A stretch of 64,000 nucleotides of DNA from Mycobacterium sp. 3519A. Its GTDB lineage: Bacteria > Actinomycetota > Actinomycetes > Mycobacteriales > Mycobacteriaceae. This document shows positions 1 through 9,153 of this stretch, piece after piece. The stretch is from NCBI RefSeq assembly GCF_900240945.1, contig NZ_OESG01000012.1:558001-622000 (forward strand), written 5' to 3'. The first letter of the stretch is position 1. Each line of letters starts with the position of its first letter. The notes below the pieces were generated by a model. That model searched no databases, was not told the DNA's origin, and saw only the letters and a program-made list of their open reading frames with translations. The position numbers and the translations under genes are program-made.

Positions 1-285
1 GCCGGTATTGCGCAGCCGCTCCCGGCCGGCCTCCATCTCCTCGGTCTCGACGGTTTCCGGCCGATACCCCTCGAGGCCGAGCAGCACCGCAGGCAATGTG
101 CCGTGGCCCCGGCCGGTCGCCGCCAGCGATCCGTACAACTCGACACGGACGTCGGCCACCCGCGGCAAGGTTCCAGCAGCCTTGAGGTCGGCGACGAAGT
201 TCGCGGCCGCCCGCATCGGCCCGACGGTGTGCGAACTCGACGGACCGATGCCCACCTTGAACAACTCGAAGACGCTGATCGTCAC
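1..285 (-). CDS. sdaA: L-serine dehydratase, N-terminal part (runs off the left edge)
   Basis: This is the first 95 codons of an iron-sulfur L-serine ammonia-lyase, which converts serine to pyruvate and ammonia. The visible N-terminus carries the family signature [16 protein letters not shown] followed by the start of the beta domain; the catalytic alpha domain and cluster cysteines lie outside the window. The GTG start at 285 is preceded by GGAAGGGA at a suitable distance, and the ATG just upstream in another frame reaches a stop after two codons. It lies 18 nt downstream of glyA on the same strand, so the two are probably cotranscribed. In this context it would drain serine made from betaine-derived glycine into central metabolism. 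Identification rests on the N-terminus only. Confidence 0.88.
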   Translation of the reverse strand, partial: MTISVFELFKVGIGPSSSHTVGPMRAAANFVADLKAAGTLPRVADVRVELYGSLAATGRGHGTLPAVLLGLEGYRPETVETEEMEAGRERLRNTG

Positions 286-303
286 TGAAACATCCCTTCC
301 CGG

Positions 304-1572
304 TCAGAGCTGCGGGTACAGCGGGTGACGCTCGGCGAGTTCACTCACGCCACGGGCAAGCTTCGCGGTGTCCGCGTCCGGCGCCGCGATCAAGCACTGC
401 GCGATCAGATCCGCCACGGCGGCGAAATCCTCCGCCGCGAATCCGCGGGCCGCCAACGCGGGCGTGCCGATGCGCAGCCCGGAGGTCACCATCGGCGGCC
501 GCGGATCGAACGGAACGGCGTTGCGGTTCACCGTGATTCCGATCGTCGCCAGCCGGTCCTCGGCCTGACGCCCGTCGATCTCCGCGTTGCGCAGGTCGAC
601 CAACACCAGATGCACATCCGTGCCGCCGGTCAGCACGGCGATGCCCGCGTCCCGAACGTCCGGCTGCGACAACCGCTCGGCGAGGATGCGCGCACCCTCG
701 ACGACCCGCTGCTGGCGCTCGACGAAATCGGGTTCGGCGGCCATCTTGAAGGCCACCGCCTTGGCTGCGATCACGTGCTCCAGCGGGCCGCCCTGCTGGC
801 CCGGGAACACCGCCGAATTGATCTTCTTCGCGATGTCGGCGTCCTTGGTCAAGATGATGCCGCCGCGCGGTCCGCCCAACGTCTTGTGCGTTGTGGAGGT
901 GACCACGTGCGCGTGCGGCACCGGCGACGGATGCAGGCCTGCCGCAACCAGACCCGCGAAATGCGCCATGTCGACCATCAGATAGGCGCCGACCTCGTCG
1001 GCGATCTCGCGGAATCGGGCGAAATCCTGATAGCGCGGATACGCCGACCAACCCGCGATGATCATCTGCGGCCGGTGCTCGCGGGCCGCCTCAGCCACCT
1101 GGTCCATGTCGATCCGATAGTCGTCTCGCGAGACGCCGTACGCCGCAACGGTGTACAGCTTGCCGGAGAAGTTCAGCCGCATCCCATGGGTGAGGTGCCC
1201 ACCGCAGTCCAGCGACAGCCGGAGGATGGTGTCCCCCGGCTTCAGCAGCGCGTGCATCCCCGCGGCGTTGGCCGGCGCACCGGAATGTGGCTGGACGTTG
1301 GCGAACCCCGCGCCGAACAGCGCCTTGACCCGATCGATCGCGATCTGCTCGATGACGTCGGCGTCCCCGCACCCGCCGTAGTAGCGCCGACCTGGATAGC
1401 CCTCGGCGTACTTGTTGGTCAGCACGGACCCCTGCGCCTGCATCACGGCCAGCGGCGCATGATTCTCCGAGGCGATCATCTCCAGGCCGGTGCGTTGTCG
1501 GTCGAGTTCCTTGTCGATCAGCTCGGCCACCTCGGGGTCGAAATCCGCCAGGTGCGCGTCCAGAACGCTCAT
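304..1572 (-). CDS. glyA: Serine hydroxymethyltransferase
   Basis: PLP-dependent cytoplasmic enzyme that interconverts glycine plus 5,10-methylene-tetrahydrofolate with serine. The 422-residue product begins MSVLDAHL, and the PLP-lysine segment [11 protein letters not shown] is intact. The start at 1572 is preferred over an in-frame ATG at 1605 because GGAG lies 7 nt before it. The gene is followed by sdaA and preceded by a divergent betaine aldehyde dehydrogenase gene. Its upstream region carries the CTGATATATCAG palindrome that also precedes soxB, so I infer this copy is dedicated to betaine/sarcosine catabolism, consuming glycine and the methylene-THF made by SoxA and dimethylglycine dehydrogenase. 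Whether the genome has another, housekeeping glyA cannot be seen here. Confidence 0.95.
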   Translation of the reverse strand: MSVLDAHLADFDPEVAELIDKELDRQRTGLEMIASENHAPLAVMQAQGSVLTNKYAEGYPGRRYYGGCGDADVIEQIAIDRVKALFGAGFANVQPHSGAPANAAGMHALLKPGDTILRLSLDCGGHLTHGMRLNFSGKLYTVAAYGVSRDDYRIDMDQVAEAAREHRPQMIIAGWSAYPRYQDFARFREIADEVGAYLMVDMAHFAGLVAAGLHPSPVPHAHVVTSTTHKTLGGPRGGIILTKDADIAKKINSAVFPGQQGGPLEHVIAAKAVAFKMAAEPDFVERQQRVVEGARILAERLSQPDVRDAGIAVLTGGTDVHLVLVDLRNAEIDGRQAEDRLATIGITVNRNAVPFDPRPPMVTSGLRIGTPALAARGFAAEDFAAVADLIAQCLIAAPDADTAKLARGVSELAERHPLYPQL

Positions 1573-1617
1573 GCACGTACTCCGTTCATGGGAAAAATCA
1601 TGCATACCAGATAATCA

Positions 1618-1633
1618 GTAACTGATATATCAG
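1618..1633. promoter_or_regulatory. Putative GntR operator upstream of glyA-sdaA
   Basis: The string GTAACTGATATATCAG contains the 12-bp perfect palindrome CTGATATATCAG (1622-1633). The identical 16 nt occurs at 23559-23574 next to soxB and the GntR gene, in the same orientation relative to the downstream gene. A degenerate relative, CAGATAATCAG, abuts it at 1608-1618. The palindrome lies 47-50 nt upstream of the glyA start. Assignment to the GntR regulator is inference from its proximity to the second copy. Confidence 0.6.
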
Positions 1634-1755
1634 GGTGTGACGGGCATCATAGCTGCGTGCGGCTTCGACGGTCAAGGGTGCCCATGTCCGGCTTGTTACC
1701 AGCGAGTTTCGTTTCACTCCCGCCCTTGACAGTGATGTCCGCCACGGTCCACTCT

Positions 1756-1791
1756 GTTGCATGTAGAGGGTTCTATTGCGCGATACGCAAC
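1756..1791 (+). promoter_or_regulatory. Putative IclR-type operator, copy A (betB-opu promoter)
   Basis: This element begins GTTGC and ends GCAAC, and contains the inverted repeat TTGCG-CGATA-CGCAA (1777-1791). It aligns without gaps over about 33 nt with elements at 7544 and 11082. A TTGACA hexamer starts exactly 30 nt upstream at 1726, as it also does for the copy at 7544. I propose it as the binding site of the IclR regulator encoded at 10284-11060; no binding data are implied. Confidence 0.5.
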
Positions 1792-1821
1792 GTTGACGTA
1801 GCTGGGCGAGAGGCCGACTAG

Positions 1822-3300
1822 GTGGCGGAACACCTGAATTTGTACATCGCGGGCGAGTGGCGCCCCGCGCACGGCGATGCTCGCCGAGAGATCCGATGTC
1901 CTGCCGACGGCCAGTTGGTCGCCCAGGCGGCAGAGGCAACCACCGAGGACGCCCACGCTGCGATCGCCGCCGCGCGGGAAGCCTTCGACACCGGCCCCTG
2001 GCCGCACACGCCGGAACGCGACCGGGCCGAGGTGTTGCGGCGCACCGCCGACCTGATCGACCGCGACCGCAAGGATTTCGTCCGCGCCGAGGCGCTCGAC
2101 ACCGGTAAGCGGATCGTCGAGGCCGAATACGACATGGACGACGTCGTCGGCTGCCTGCGCTACTACGCGGGCGTCGGCGGCACCGAGGCGGGCCGCGTCG
2201 TCGACACCGGCAAGGCCGACGCGATCAGCCGCCTTGTCTACGAGCCGATCGGCGTATGCGGACTGATCACACCGTGGAATTACCCTCTGCTGCAAGCGAG
2301 TTGGAAGGTCGCGCCGGCGCTGCTGGCGGGCAACACCTTCGTGCTGAAGCCAAGCGAACTGACGCCGTCGACGGCTGTTCTGTTGATGCGCGCGCTGGAA
2401 GAGGCGGGCCTGCCCGCAGGCGTCGCGAACCTGGTGCTCGGCGCCGGGCCCGTGGCGGGTGCGCCGCTGTCGGAACACCCCGACGTGGACATGGTGTCGT
2501 TCACCGGCGGTGTGCCCTCGGGCACCCGCGTCATGGCCGCCGCCGCCGCGACCGTCAAACGGGTCGCGCTCGAACTCGGCGGCAAGAACCCCAACGTGGT
2601 GTTCGCCGACGCCGATTTCGACACCGCGGTCGACTTCGCGCTCACCGCAGTGTTTCTGCATTCAGGGCAGGTGTGTTCGGCGGGTGCGCGACTCATCGTC
2701 GAGCAGTCCATCCACGACCGGTTCGTCGACGAAGTCGTGGCGCGTGCCCAGCGGATCAGGCTCGGCGGACCGTTCGACCCCGAGGCCGAGACCGGTCCGC
2801 TGATCTCGGCCGCGCACCGCGACAAGGTCGAGGCCTACGTCGCCAAGGGTATCGAGGAAGGCGCCGTGCTGCGCTGCGGCGGACGTCGTCCCGAAGACGA
2901 CCTCTTGCGCGACGGATTCTTCTATCCCCCAACTATTCTCGATGGTTGCCACTCGAAAATGACTGTGACACAGGAAGAGTCGTTCGGTCCGGTGCTGACT
3001 GTTGAGACATTCACCGACGAGGACGACGCCGTACGGTTGGCCAACGACACCGTCTACGGCTTGGCAGGCGCGGTCTGGACGCAGGACGCCGGTAAGGCGC
3101 AACGCGTGGCGAACCGACTGCGGCACGGCACCATCTGGATCAACGACTACCACCCCTACGTGCCGCAGGCCGAGTGGGGCGGCATGAAGCGCTCCGGCAA
3201 CGGCCGCGAACTCGGCCGCGTCGGTCTCGACGAGTATCGCGAGATCAAACACATCTGGCAGAACACCAATCCACGGCCCGAGCGGTGGTTTCGGGGTTGA
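1822..3300 (+). CDS. betB: Betaine aldehyde dehydrogenase (aldehyde dehydrogenase family)
   Basis: NAD(P)-dependent aldehyde dehydrogenase, 492 residues with a GTG start. Visible family features are the cofactor-binding stretch FTGGVPSGTRVM, the active-site glutamate region LELGGKNPNVVF, the nucleophile segment GQVCSAGARL and the C-terminal segment containing ESFGPVLTVETF. Sequence alone gives only the superfamily. The betaine aldehyde assignment comes from position: directly upstream of an OpuA-type betaine importer and in the same island as a choline dehydrogenase-like gene. It is divergent from glyA, and GAGAGG precedes the start at about 8 nt. It would oxidise betaine aldehyde to glycine betaine. 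Another small polar aldehyde is possible. Confidence 0.8.
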   Translation: MAEHLNLYIAGEWRPAHGDARREIRCPADGQLVAQAAEATTEDAHAAIAAAREAFDTGPWPHTPERDRAEVLRRTADLIDRDRKDFVRAEALDTGKRIVEAEYDMDDVVGCLRYYAGVGGTEAGRVVDTGKADAISRLVYEPIGVCGLITPWNYPLLQASWKVAPALLAGNTFVLKPSELTPSTAVLLMRALEEAGLPAGVANLVLGAGPVAGAPLSEHPDVDMVSFTGGVPSGTRVMAAAAATVKRVALELGGKNPNVVFADADFDTAVDFALTAVFLHSGQVCSAGARLIVEQSIHDRFVDEVVARAQRIRLGGPFDPEAETGPLISAAHRDKVEAYVAKGIEEGAVLRCGGRRPEDDLLRDGFFYPPTILDGCHSKMTVTQEESFGPVLTVETFTDEDDAVRLANDTVYGLAGAVWTQDAGKAQRVANRLRHGTIWINDYHPYVPQAEWGGMKRSGNGRELGRVGLDEYREIKHIWQNTNPRPERWFRG

Positions 3301-3356
3301 CCCCCGAATCCCCTGAACGCCGCTTGTTCATCAGCCCATCAAGTTAGGAGATTTCC

Positions 3357-4451
3357 GTGGCGATCCACACCGAGAGCGCGCCCACCGCGGTGGCCGCGCC
3401 GCCCACTCCCCGCCGCGGTGACGCCGAACTGAGCGTCCAAGGCCTGTGGAAGGTCTTCGGCAACAAGGCATCCGATGTCGCATGCGACGAGTCGATCGAG
3501 CGGCTCAGCGTGCAGGACATCAAGAAGAAGACGGGTTGCGCGGTCGCCGTCCGGGACGTCAGCTTCGACGTGGGATGCGGTGAGGTGTTCGTCGTCATGG
3601 GCCTGTCCGGTTCAGGCAAGTCGACGTTGGTGCGATGCCTGACCCGGCTCATCGAGCCGACCAAGGGGCAGGTGGTGTTCCAGGGCACCGACATCATGTC
3701 TGCCGACGAGAATCAGTTGCGCGATCTGCGCCGCCGCAAGGTGTCGATGGTCTTCCAGCACTTCGGCCTGCTGCCGCACCGCCGGGTGCTGGAGAACGTG
3801 GCGTACGGCCTGGAGGTCAAGGGCACCCCGAAGAAGGAACGGATGCAACGGGCCGCCGAGGTCACCGAACTGGTCGGCCTCGCCGGATTCGAATACTCCT
3901 ACCCGGATCAGCTCTCGGGCGGTATGAAGCAGCGCGTCGGCCTGGCCCGCGCGCTGGCCAGCGATCCCGACATGCTGCTGTTCGACGAGCCGTTCTCGGC
4001 GCTGGACCCGCTGATCCGCCGCGACATGCAAAACGAGGTCATCCGTCTGCACCACGAGATGGGCAAGACGATGGTGTTCATCACCCACGACCTGTCCGAA
4101 GCGCTCAAGCTGGGCGACCGGATCCTGATCATGCGCAACGGCGAGGTGGTGCAGATCGGCACCGGCGACGAACTGGTCGGTGCCCCCGCCGACGACTACG
4201 TCCGCGAATTCGTCAGCGACGTGCCGCGCTCACGGGTGCTGACGCTGAAGTGGATCATGCGCGAGAAGCGTGCCGACGACTCGCTCGACGGTCCCGAAAT
4301 GAGCCCCGACACCGTGATTCGCGACGCCGTCGATCCGGTGCTGGCCGCCGACAAGCCGATCAAGGTGGTCTCGGACGGCGAACTGCTCGGCGTGGTCGGC
4401 CGCAGCGAGATCCTCGCGGTGATCGGCAAGGTCGACGAGGGCGGTGCGTGA
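3357..4451 (+). CDS. opuAA: Glycine betaine/proline ABC transporter, ATP-binding protein
   Basis: Cytoplasmic ATPase of the OpuA/ProU class, 364 residues. Walker [10 protein letters not shown] lies at residues 82-90, followed by the signature [15 protein letters not shown], Walker [14 protein letters not shown] and the H-loop [13 protein letters not shown]. After the nucleotide-binding domain about 90 residues remain, with a partial CBS-like segment ([20 protein letters not shown]), as is usual for ProV/OpuAA proteins that respond to osmotic state. A TAGGAG motif precedes the GTG start. The stop overlaps the next start as ATGA, so it is translationally coupled to the permease. Substrate choice is inferred from the island; it probably imports betaine as nutrient as well as osmolyte. 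Confidence 0.9.
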   Translation: MAIHTESAPTAVAAPPTPRRGDAELSVQGLWKVFGNKASDVACDESIERLSVQDIKKKTGCAVAVRDVSFDVGCGEVFVVMGLSGSGKSTLVRCLTRLIEPTKGQVVFQGTDIMSADENQLRDLRRRKVSMVFQHFGLLPHRRVLENVAYGLEVKGTPKKERMQRAAEVTELVGLAGFEYSYPDQLSGGMKQRVGLARALASDPDMLLFDEPFSALDPLIRRDMQNEVIRLHHEMGKTMVFITHDLSEALKLGDRILIMRNGEVVQIGTGDELVGAPADDYVREFVSDVPRSRVLTLKWIMREKRADDSLDGPEMSPDTVIRDAVDPVLAADKPIKVVSDGELLGVVGRSEILAVIGKVDEGGA

Positions 4452-6502
4452 TGGCCACCCTCGCCGTCGATGCTCCCCCTGCGCCACCGTCACCGGAGGC
4501 GCAGTCGCGGACGTCGTGGTTCACCGAACGCGGGCCCGCCCAATTCGTCGCGGTCATGTGTGCGGTGCTCGGGCTGTGGATCATCCTGTACCAGTTCCTG
4601 GCAGGCCGAAACACGTTGGCGCAGGCCCCCGCCGACACCAAACCGCTGCACGTCTGGCTGTCCGAACTGCAGACGCGCGTCGGTGAAGGCCGAAACAGCA
4701 ACCCGCTATTCACCTATTTCTTCAACCCCATCCGATCCGTGATCGACGCGTTCGGCACCGCCATCGCCGACCTGATCGCGCATCCGGTGGACGGCCGGCC
4801 CGTCCCCTACATCGGCTGGCTTGGCGTGGTGGTGCTGCTGACCTTCCTGGCGTGGGTGCTCGGCAATTGGAAGGTCGGACTGCTCACCCTGTGCGGATTC
4901 TTGTTCATGGGCCTGCAGGGCCTGTGGCAGGACAGCATGGAGACACTGGCGCTGACCATCGCGGCCGTCGCGATCTCGCTGCTGATCGGAATCCCACTGG
5001 GCATCTGGGCGGGAATATCCGACGGCTTCAACCGGGTGATCACCCCGGTGCTGGACTTCATGCAGATCCTGCCGTCGTTCGTCTACCTTGCCCCGTTGAC
5101 GCTGGCGTTCCTGATCGGCCCGGCAGCGGCCATCATCGCGACCGTCATCTACGCGGCCCCGCCGGTCATCCGGCTCACCGCCCACGGCATCCGGTCGGTG
5201 CCCTCCGAATCGCGTGAGGCCGTCGAATCGCTGGGCGCCACCCGATCGCAGGAACTGTTCGGTGCGCTGCTGCCAATGGCCAAGCGCACCATCGTGCTTG
5301 GCATCAACCAGACCATCATGGCGGCCTTGGCGATGGTGACCATCGCCGCGCTGATCGCCGCGCCCGGCCTCGGCCAGGTGGTGGTCCAGGCGCTGTCCAC
5401 CCAGGACGTCGGCACCGCGTTCAACGCCGGCCTGGCCATCGTGATCATGGCGATCATCCTGGACCGGACCACCACCGCGGCCAGCGAGCGCGTCGAAACA
5501 CAACGACGAAAGTCCGCTGAGCCCAACAAGTATCGCCGCCCGGGCATCATCGTCGGCGCCGTTGTCACGGCGATCGCGATCTGGCTGTCCTACACCTACC
5601 AGTTGGTCGCGCTGTTCCCGTCGTCGCTGCAACTCGGTTCCGTTCACATCGGACTCGACGTCGGCACGCCGATCATCAACGCCGCCAACGCCGTGACCAA
5701 CTGGGCGCAGACCAGCTTCTCCGGAGTGACCAACGGCATCAAGGACGTGGTCACCGCCGTGGCGCTGGACCCGCTGCAGAAACTGCTGGACAACTCGCCG
5801 TGGTGGCTCACATTCGTGGCGATCACCGTGATCGCGGCGATCGTCGGCGGCCGGATCGCGGCGCTGATCACCGCCGTGTGCCTGCTTCTGATCCTGTGGC
5901 CGCTGGAGTTGTGGCAGGCGACCATGGACACCCTGGCCGCGGTGCTGGTGGCCACGGTCATCGTCGTCGCACTCGGCGTCGTCGTCGGAGTGTGGATGGG
6001 TCGCAGTCCCACCGCGGACAGGTTCGTCCGACCGTTCCTCGACGCCGCGCAGACCATGCCGTCGTTCGTGTATCTGGTGCCGTTCCTGGCGTTGTTCTCG
6101 GCGTCGCGGTTCACCGGCATCGTCGCGGCCATCGTGTACGCGGCGCCGGTGTCCATCAAGATCATGGCCGACGGGATCCGCGGTGTCTCCGCCGAGACGG
6201 TCGAAGCGGCGCGCTCGGTGGGGTCGAACACCTGGCAGGTGATCAGCAAGGTGCAACTGCCGATGGCGGTGCGCTCGCTGACATTGGCCACCAATCAGGG
6301 CCTCATATATGTGCTTTCGATGGTGGTGGTCGCCGGTCTGGTCGGCGGCGGCGCGCTGGGCTACCTGGTGGTGGCCGGCTTCGCGCAGACCAGCCTGTTC
6401 GGTAAGGGACTCGCCGCCGGTCTGGCCATCGTGCTGCTCGGCACGATCCTCGACCGAACTACCGCGGCCGCATCGAAACGGATAGGACGGGTCAGCCAAT
6501 GA
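4451..6502 (+). CDS. opuAB: Glycine betaine ABC transporter, tandem (fused) permease
   Basis: Polytopic inner-membrane protein of 683 residues, about twice a normal ProW/OpuAB permease. It contains two BPD_transp_1 domains. The first has the coupling region GIRSVPSESREAVESLGAT, the second GIRGVSAETVEAARSVGSN, and each domain also has an M/LPSFVYL segment. The two halves are homologous, so one polypeptide probably supplies both membrane subunits. The ATG start lies in the ATGA overlap with the ATPase gene, and the stop overlaps the substrate-binding lipoprotein gene by 4 nt. This gives a compact three-gene importer operon behind betB. Confidence 0.9.
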   Translation: MATLAVDAPPAPPSPEAQSRTSWFTERGPAQFVAVMCAVLGLWIILYQFLAGRNTLAQAPADTKPLHVWLSELQTRVGEGRNSNPLFTYFFNPIRSVIDAFGTAIADLIAHPVDGRPVPYIGWLGVVVLLTFLAWVLGNWKVGLLTLCGFLFMGLQGLWQDSMETLALTIAAVAISLLIGIPLGIWAGISDGFNRVITPVLDFMQILPSFVYLAPLTLAFLIGPAAAIIATVIYAAPPVIRLTAHGIRSVPSESREAVESLGATRSQELFGALLPMAKRTIVLGINQTIMAALAMVTIAALIAAPGLGQVVVQALSTQDVGTAFNAGLAIVIMAIILDRTTTAASERVETQRRKSAEPNKYRRPGIIVGAVVTAIAIWLSYTYQLVALFPSSLQLGSVHIGLDVGTPIINAANAVTNWAQTSFSGVTNGIKDVVTAVALDPLQKLLDNSPWWLTFVAITVIAAIVGGRIAALITAVCLLLILWPLELWQATMDTLAAVLVATVIVVALGVVVGVWMGRSPTADRFVRPFLDAAQTMPSFVYLVPFLALFSASRFTGIVAAIVYAAPVSIKIMADGIRGVSAETVEAARSVGSNTWQVISKVQLPMAVRSLTLATNQGLIYVLSMVVVAGLVGGGALGYLVVAGFAQTSLFGKGLAAGLAIVLLGTILDRTTAAASKRIGRVSQ

Positions 6503-7476
6503 AGCGAATCGCCATCGCCGCAGTGGCACTTGCGCTGCTCGTATCGGGGTGCAACGCCACCAAGGTGTCCGACCTGCAGGCCCGCGGCGAACTCAAGCCG
6601 GGTGCCAGGCCGTGCGGCACCTTCAACCTGGCCATCAACTCGTGGGTCGGGTACGAGGCCAACGCGGCCGTCATCACCTACCTCGCCGAGAATGTGTTGG
6701 GCTGCTTCGTCAAACAGCGGCACATCGCGGAACAGGTGTCGTGGCAGGGCATGTCGACCGGACAGGTGGACGCCATCCTCGAGAACTGGGGCCACGACGA
6801 CCTCAGGCAGCAGTACATCGACAACATGGGCGTCGCGCAGAGCGCAGGCTCCACCGGCATCGAGGGCGAGATCGGTTGGTACGTGCCGCCGTGGATGGTC
6901 GAGCAGTATCCGGACATCACCGACTGGCGCAATCTGAACAAGTACGCCCACTTGTTCAAGACCTCCGAATCCGGTGACAAGGGGCAGTTGCTCGACGGTG
7001 ATCCGGCATACGTGACCAACGACGACGCATTGGTGGCCAACCTCGACTTGAACTACAAGGTGGTCCAGGGCGGCAGCGAGACGGCGCTGATCTCGAGCAT
7101 TCGGCAGGCCCAACAACAACGCAAACCGCTGCTCGCGTACTTCTACTCGCCGCAATGGCTGCTGAGCGAGGTGCCGATGGTCAAGGTCAAGCTGCCGCCC
7201 TACACCAAGGGCTGCGACGACGATCCCGCCAAGATCGCCTGCGACTACCCGGCCTACGACCTGGACAAGATCGTCTCGACGAAGTTCGCGGAATCCGGCA
7301 GTCCGGCCTACACGCTGGTGAAGAACTTCCAGTGGACGGCCGAGGACCAGAACTCCGTGGCCCGGTCGATCGCCGACGGCATGAGTGACGACGAGGCCGC
7401 CAAGAAGTTCATCGACGCCCACCCGCAGTTGGTCGCCAAGTGGCTGGCGGGCACGGGCGCCGAGAACGCGGCGTAA
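6499..7476 (+). CDS. opuAC: Glycine betaine substrate-binding lipoprotein
   Basis: Extracytoplasmic ligand-binding subunit of the importer, 325 residues. The N-terminus is a short signal peptide ending in the lipobox VSGC with Cys18, so it is probably lipid-anchored to the outer face of the plasma membrane. The mature part fits the OpuAC/ProX family (FNLAINSWVGYEANAAVITYL, then WQGMSTGQVDAILENWG), with many Trp and Tyr residues suited to a cation-pi cage for quaternary ammonium ligands. It overlaps the permease gene by 4 nt and is the last gene of the betB-opu operon. Specificity could also include choline or proline betaine. Confidence 0.88.
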   Translation: MKRIAIAAVALALLVSGCNATKVSDLQARGELKPGARPCGTFNLAINSWVGYEANAAVITYLAENVLGCFVKQRHIAEQVSWQGMSTGQVDAILENWGHDDLRQQYIDNMGVAQSAGSTGIEGEIGWYVPPWMVEQYPDITDWRNLNKYAHLFKTSESGDKGQLLDGDPAYVTNDDALVANLDLNYKVVQGGSETALISSIRQAQQQRKPLLAYFYSPQWLLSEVPMVKVKLPPYTKGCDDDPAKIACDYPAYDLDKIVSTKFAESGSPAYTLVKNFQWTAEDQNSVARSIADGMSDDEAAKKFIDAHPQLVAKWLAGTGAENAA

Positions 7477-7543
7477 CGCCTGCTGAGAAGCGGAAAAACA
7501 CCCGCCGCGACTCTTGACAAGGGCAGGCGATTTCCAGCAGGCT

Positions 7544-7579
7544 GTTGCATATTACGAACCGTGTTTCATAATCCGCTAC
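7544..7579 (+). promoter_or_regulatory. Putative IclR-type operator, copy B (Rieske operon promoter)
   Basis: This element starts GTTGCATATTACG and shares the GTTGCA start and the CGC near its 3' side with the elements at 1756 and 11082. A TTGACA hexamer at 7514-7519 is exactly 30 nt upstream, matching copy A. It lies about 23 nt before the ferredoxin start codon. It is the most degenerate of the three copies: the inner repeat is TTTCA-TAATC-CGCTA. Confidence 0.45.
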
Positions 7580-7601
7580 AACAATCCATCCGAAGGAGGT
7601 C

Positions 7602-7961
7602 ATGGTCGTGCTGGAAATCTGCCCGCTCGCGGCCCTGCCTCGCGGGGAGGCGCGCAGGGTCGAAGCGGACCCGCCGATCGCCGTCTTCCACACCGACGAC
7701 GGCGAGGTGTTCGCGATCGACGACACCTGCACGCATCAGGACGCGTCACTGGCCGACGGCTGGCTCGAGGGCTGCGAGATCGAATGCCCTTTGCACGCTT
7801 CGCGTTTCAACCTGCGCACCGGTCAGGTCGACGAACCACCGGCGAAGCTTCCGGTGCGCACGCACGAGGTGGTCATTGTCGACGGCGTGATCAACGTCGT
7901 CCTCGACGATGCGCCGCCCAACCTTCCCCCCGGTGTCACCACCCGCGGGGCTGGGCAGTGA
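7602..7961 (+). CDS. Rieske-type [2Fe-2S] ferredoxin
   Basis: Small soluble electron carrier of 119 residues. The two Rieske ligand motifs CTH and CPLH are present (CTHQDASL, then CPLHASRF), as in bacterial dioxygenase ferredoxins. GAAGGAGGTC immediately precedes the ATG. The stop overlaps the next gene as GTGA, so the ferredoxin and its reductase are coupled. It is followed by the reductase and by a Rieske oxygenase alpha subunit. I infer that it passes electrons from the reductase to the betaine demethylase. Typical GbcB-type systems use a single reductase instead, so this three-component arrangement is worth noting. Confidence 0.9.
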   Translation: MVVLEICPLAALPRGEARRVEADPPIAVFHTDDGEVFAIDDTCTHQDASLADGWLEGCEIECPLHASRFNLRTGQVDEPPAKLPVRTHEVVIVDGVINVVLDDAPPNLPPGVTTRGAGQ

Positions 7962-9127
7962 AAAGCGTTGCGGTCATTGGCGCCTCGCTGGCGGGGCTGT
8001 CGGCGGCCAGGGCGCTGCGGGCGCAGGGTTTCGACGGCGATCTGACGGTCGTCGGCGGCGAAGACCGCCGGCCGTACGACCGTCCGCCGCTGTCGAAGGA
8101 ATTCCTGGCCGGTGACATCGGCGAGGACACCCTGGCGCTGGAAGCCGACGACGACGACCTGCAGGCCGATTGGCTGCTGGGCGCGCACGCCACCAGGCTC
8201 GACCCGGCCGCAGCCGCGGTGCACCTCGACGACGGCACCGTGGTCCACGCCGACGGCATCGTGATCGCGACGGGCGCGCGCGCCCGCACCTGGCCGGGCG
8301 CCGAGCACCTCGCCGGCGTGCACGTGCTGCGGACCATCGACGACGCCGTCGCGCTGCGCGCCGACCTGAATCCCGGTGCCCGCCTCGTGGTCATCGGGGC
8401 CGGCTTCATCGGAGCCGAAGTCGCTTCCACCGCAGCCAAATTGGGTCTCGACGTGACCGTGGTCGAGGCGGCGTTGGCGCCGCTGGCCGGTCCGCTCGGC
8501 GTGCAGCTGGGCGCCGCGGTGGCACGGCTGCACACCGAACACGGCACCCGGTTGCTGTGCGGTGCGCCGGTGGCAGGTCTGATCGGCACGGACCGGGTGA
8601 CGGCCGTCGAACTGGCCGACGGGCGCCGACTGGCCGCCGACGTCGTGGTCGTCGGCATCGGCGCGATACCCAATGCCGAGTGGCTGCGCGACAGCGGACT
8701 CGAACTCGCCAACGGTGTCGTCTGCGACGCGGGTGGGGCGACGTCCCTACCCAATGTGGTCGCGGTCGGCGACTGCGCGGCCTGGCACGAGCCTGCCGTC
8801 GGATTTCCGCACCGCGTCGAACACTGGACGGGTGCGCTGGAGCGACCCGCTGTCGCGGTCGCCACCCTGCTGGCGGGCGGGCAACACACCGGCAACCCGG
8901 TCAAGCCTCCCTACTTCTGGTCCGACCAGTACGGCCACCGCATCCAGTTCGCCGGCATCGCCCATACCGGCGACGAGATCGGCTTCGAGGTCGGATCGGT
9001 GCGCGACGCCAGCTTCCTCGCCGTCTACCGCCGCGGCGGCGAACCGGTCGCCGTGCTCGGTGTCGACCAGCCCAAGCTGTTCACCAGATGGCGTCGCCAA
9101 CTGGCCTTCGTTCCTGTCCCAGCCTGA
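7958..9127 (+). CDS. FAD-dependent ferredoxin reductase
   Basis: NAD(P)H:ferredoxin reductase of the class found with aromatic-ring and P450 systems, 389 residues, GTG start. The N-terminal FAD fold begins SVAVIGASLAGLSAARAL, with the family hallmark YDRPPLSKE. The second nucleotide fold is RLVVIGAGFIGAEVAS, and the C-terminal FAD motif is NVVAVGDCA. It overlaps the Rieske ferredoxin gene by 4 nt and lies 26 nt before the oxygenase gene. It should reduce the ferredoxin that feeds the betaine oxygenase. Preference for NADH or NADPH cannot be judged by eye. Confidence 0.9.
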   Translation: MKSVAVIGASLAGLSAARALRAQGFDGDLTVVGGEDRRPYDRPPLSKEFLAGDIGEDTLALEADDDDLQADWLLGAHATRLDPAAAAVHLDDGTVVHADGIVIATGARARTWPGAEHLAGVHVLRTIDDAVALRADLNPGARLVVIGAGFIGAEVASTAAKLGLDVTVVEAALAPLAGPLGVQLGAAVARLHTEHGTRLLCGAPVAGLIGTDRVTAVELADGRRLAADVVVVGIGAIPNAEWLRDSGLELANGVVCDAGGATSLPNVVAVGDCAAWHEPAVGFPHRVEHWTGALERPAVAVATLLAGGQHTGNPVKPPYFWSDQYGHRIQFAGIAHTGDEIGFEVGSVRDASFLAVYRRGGEPVAVLGVDQPKLFTRWRRQLAFVPVPA

Positions 9128-9153
9128 CTTTTCTTTCCCCAGAAAGGATTTCG

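Noticed and set aside
325..1614. 429-codon open frame on the plus strand opposite glyA
   Set aside because: Antisense shadow of glyA in GC-rich DNA; the product is His/Arg/Gln-rich with no family features.
1570..1821. Glycine riboswitch upstream of glyA
   Set aside because: The region is only about 250 nt shared by two divergent promoters and shows operator-like palindromes; no tandem GGAGAGA-type glycine aptamer core was seen.
4706..6529. 607-codon open frame on the minus strand opposite the betaine permease
   Set aside because: Composition (Gln, His, Arg, Asp repeats) is that of an antisense shadow; the permease frame is clearly the coding one.
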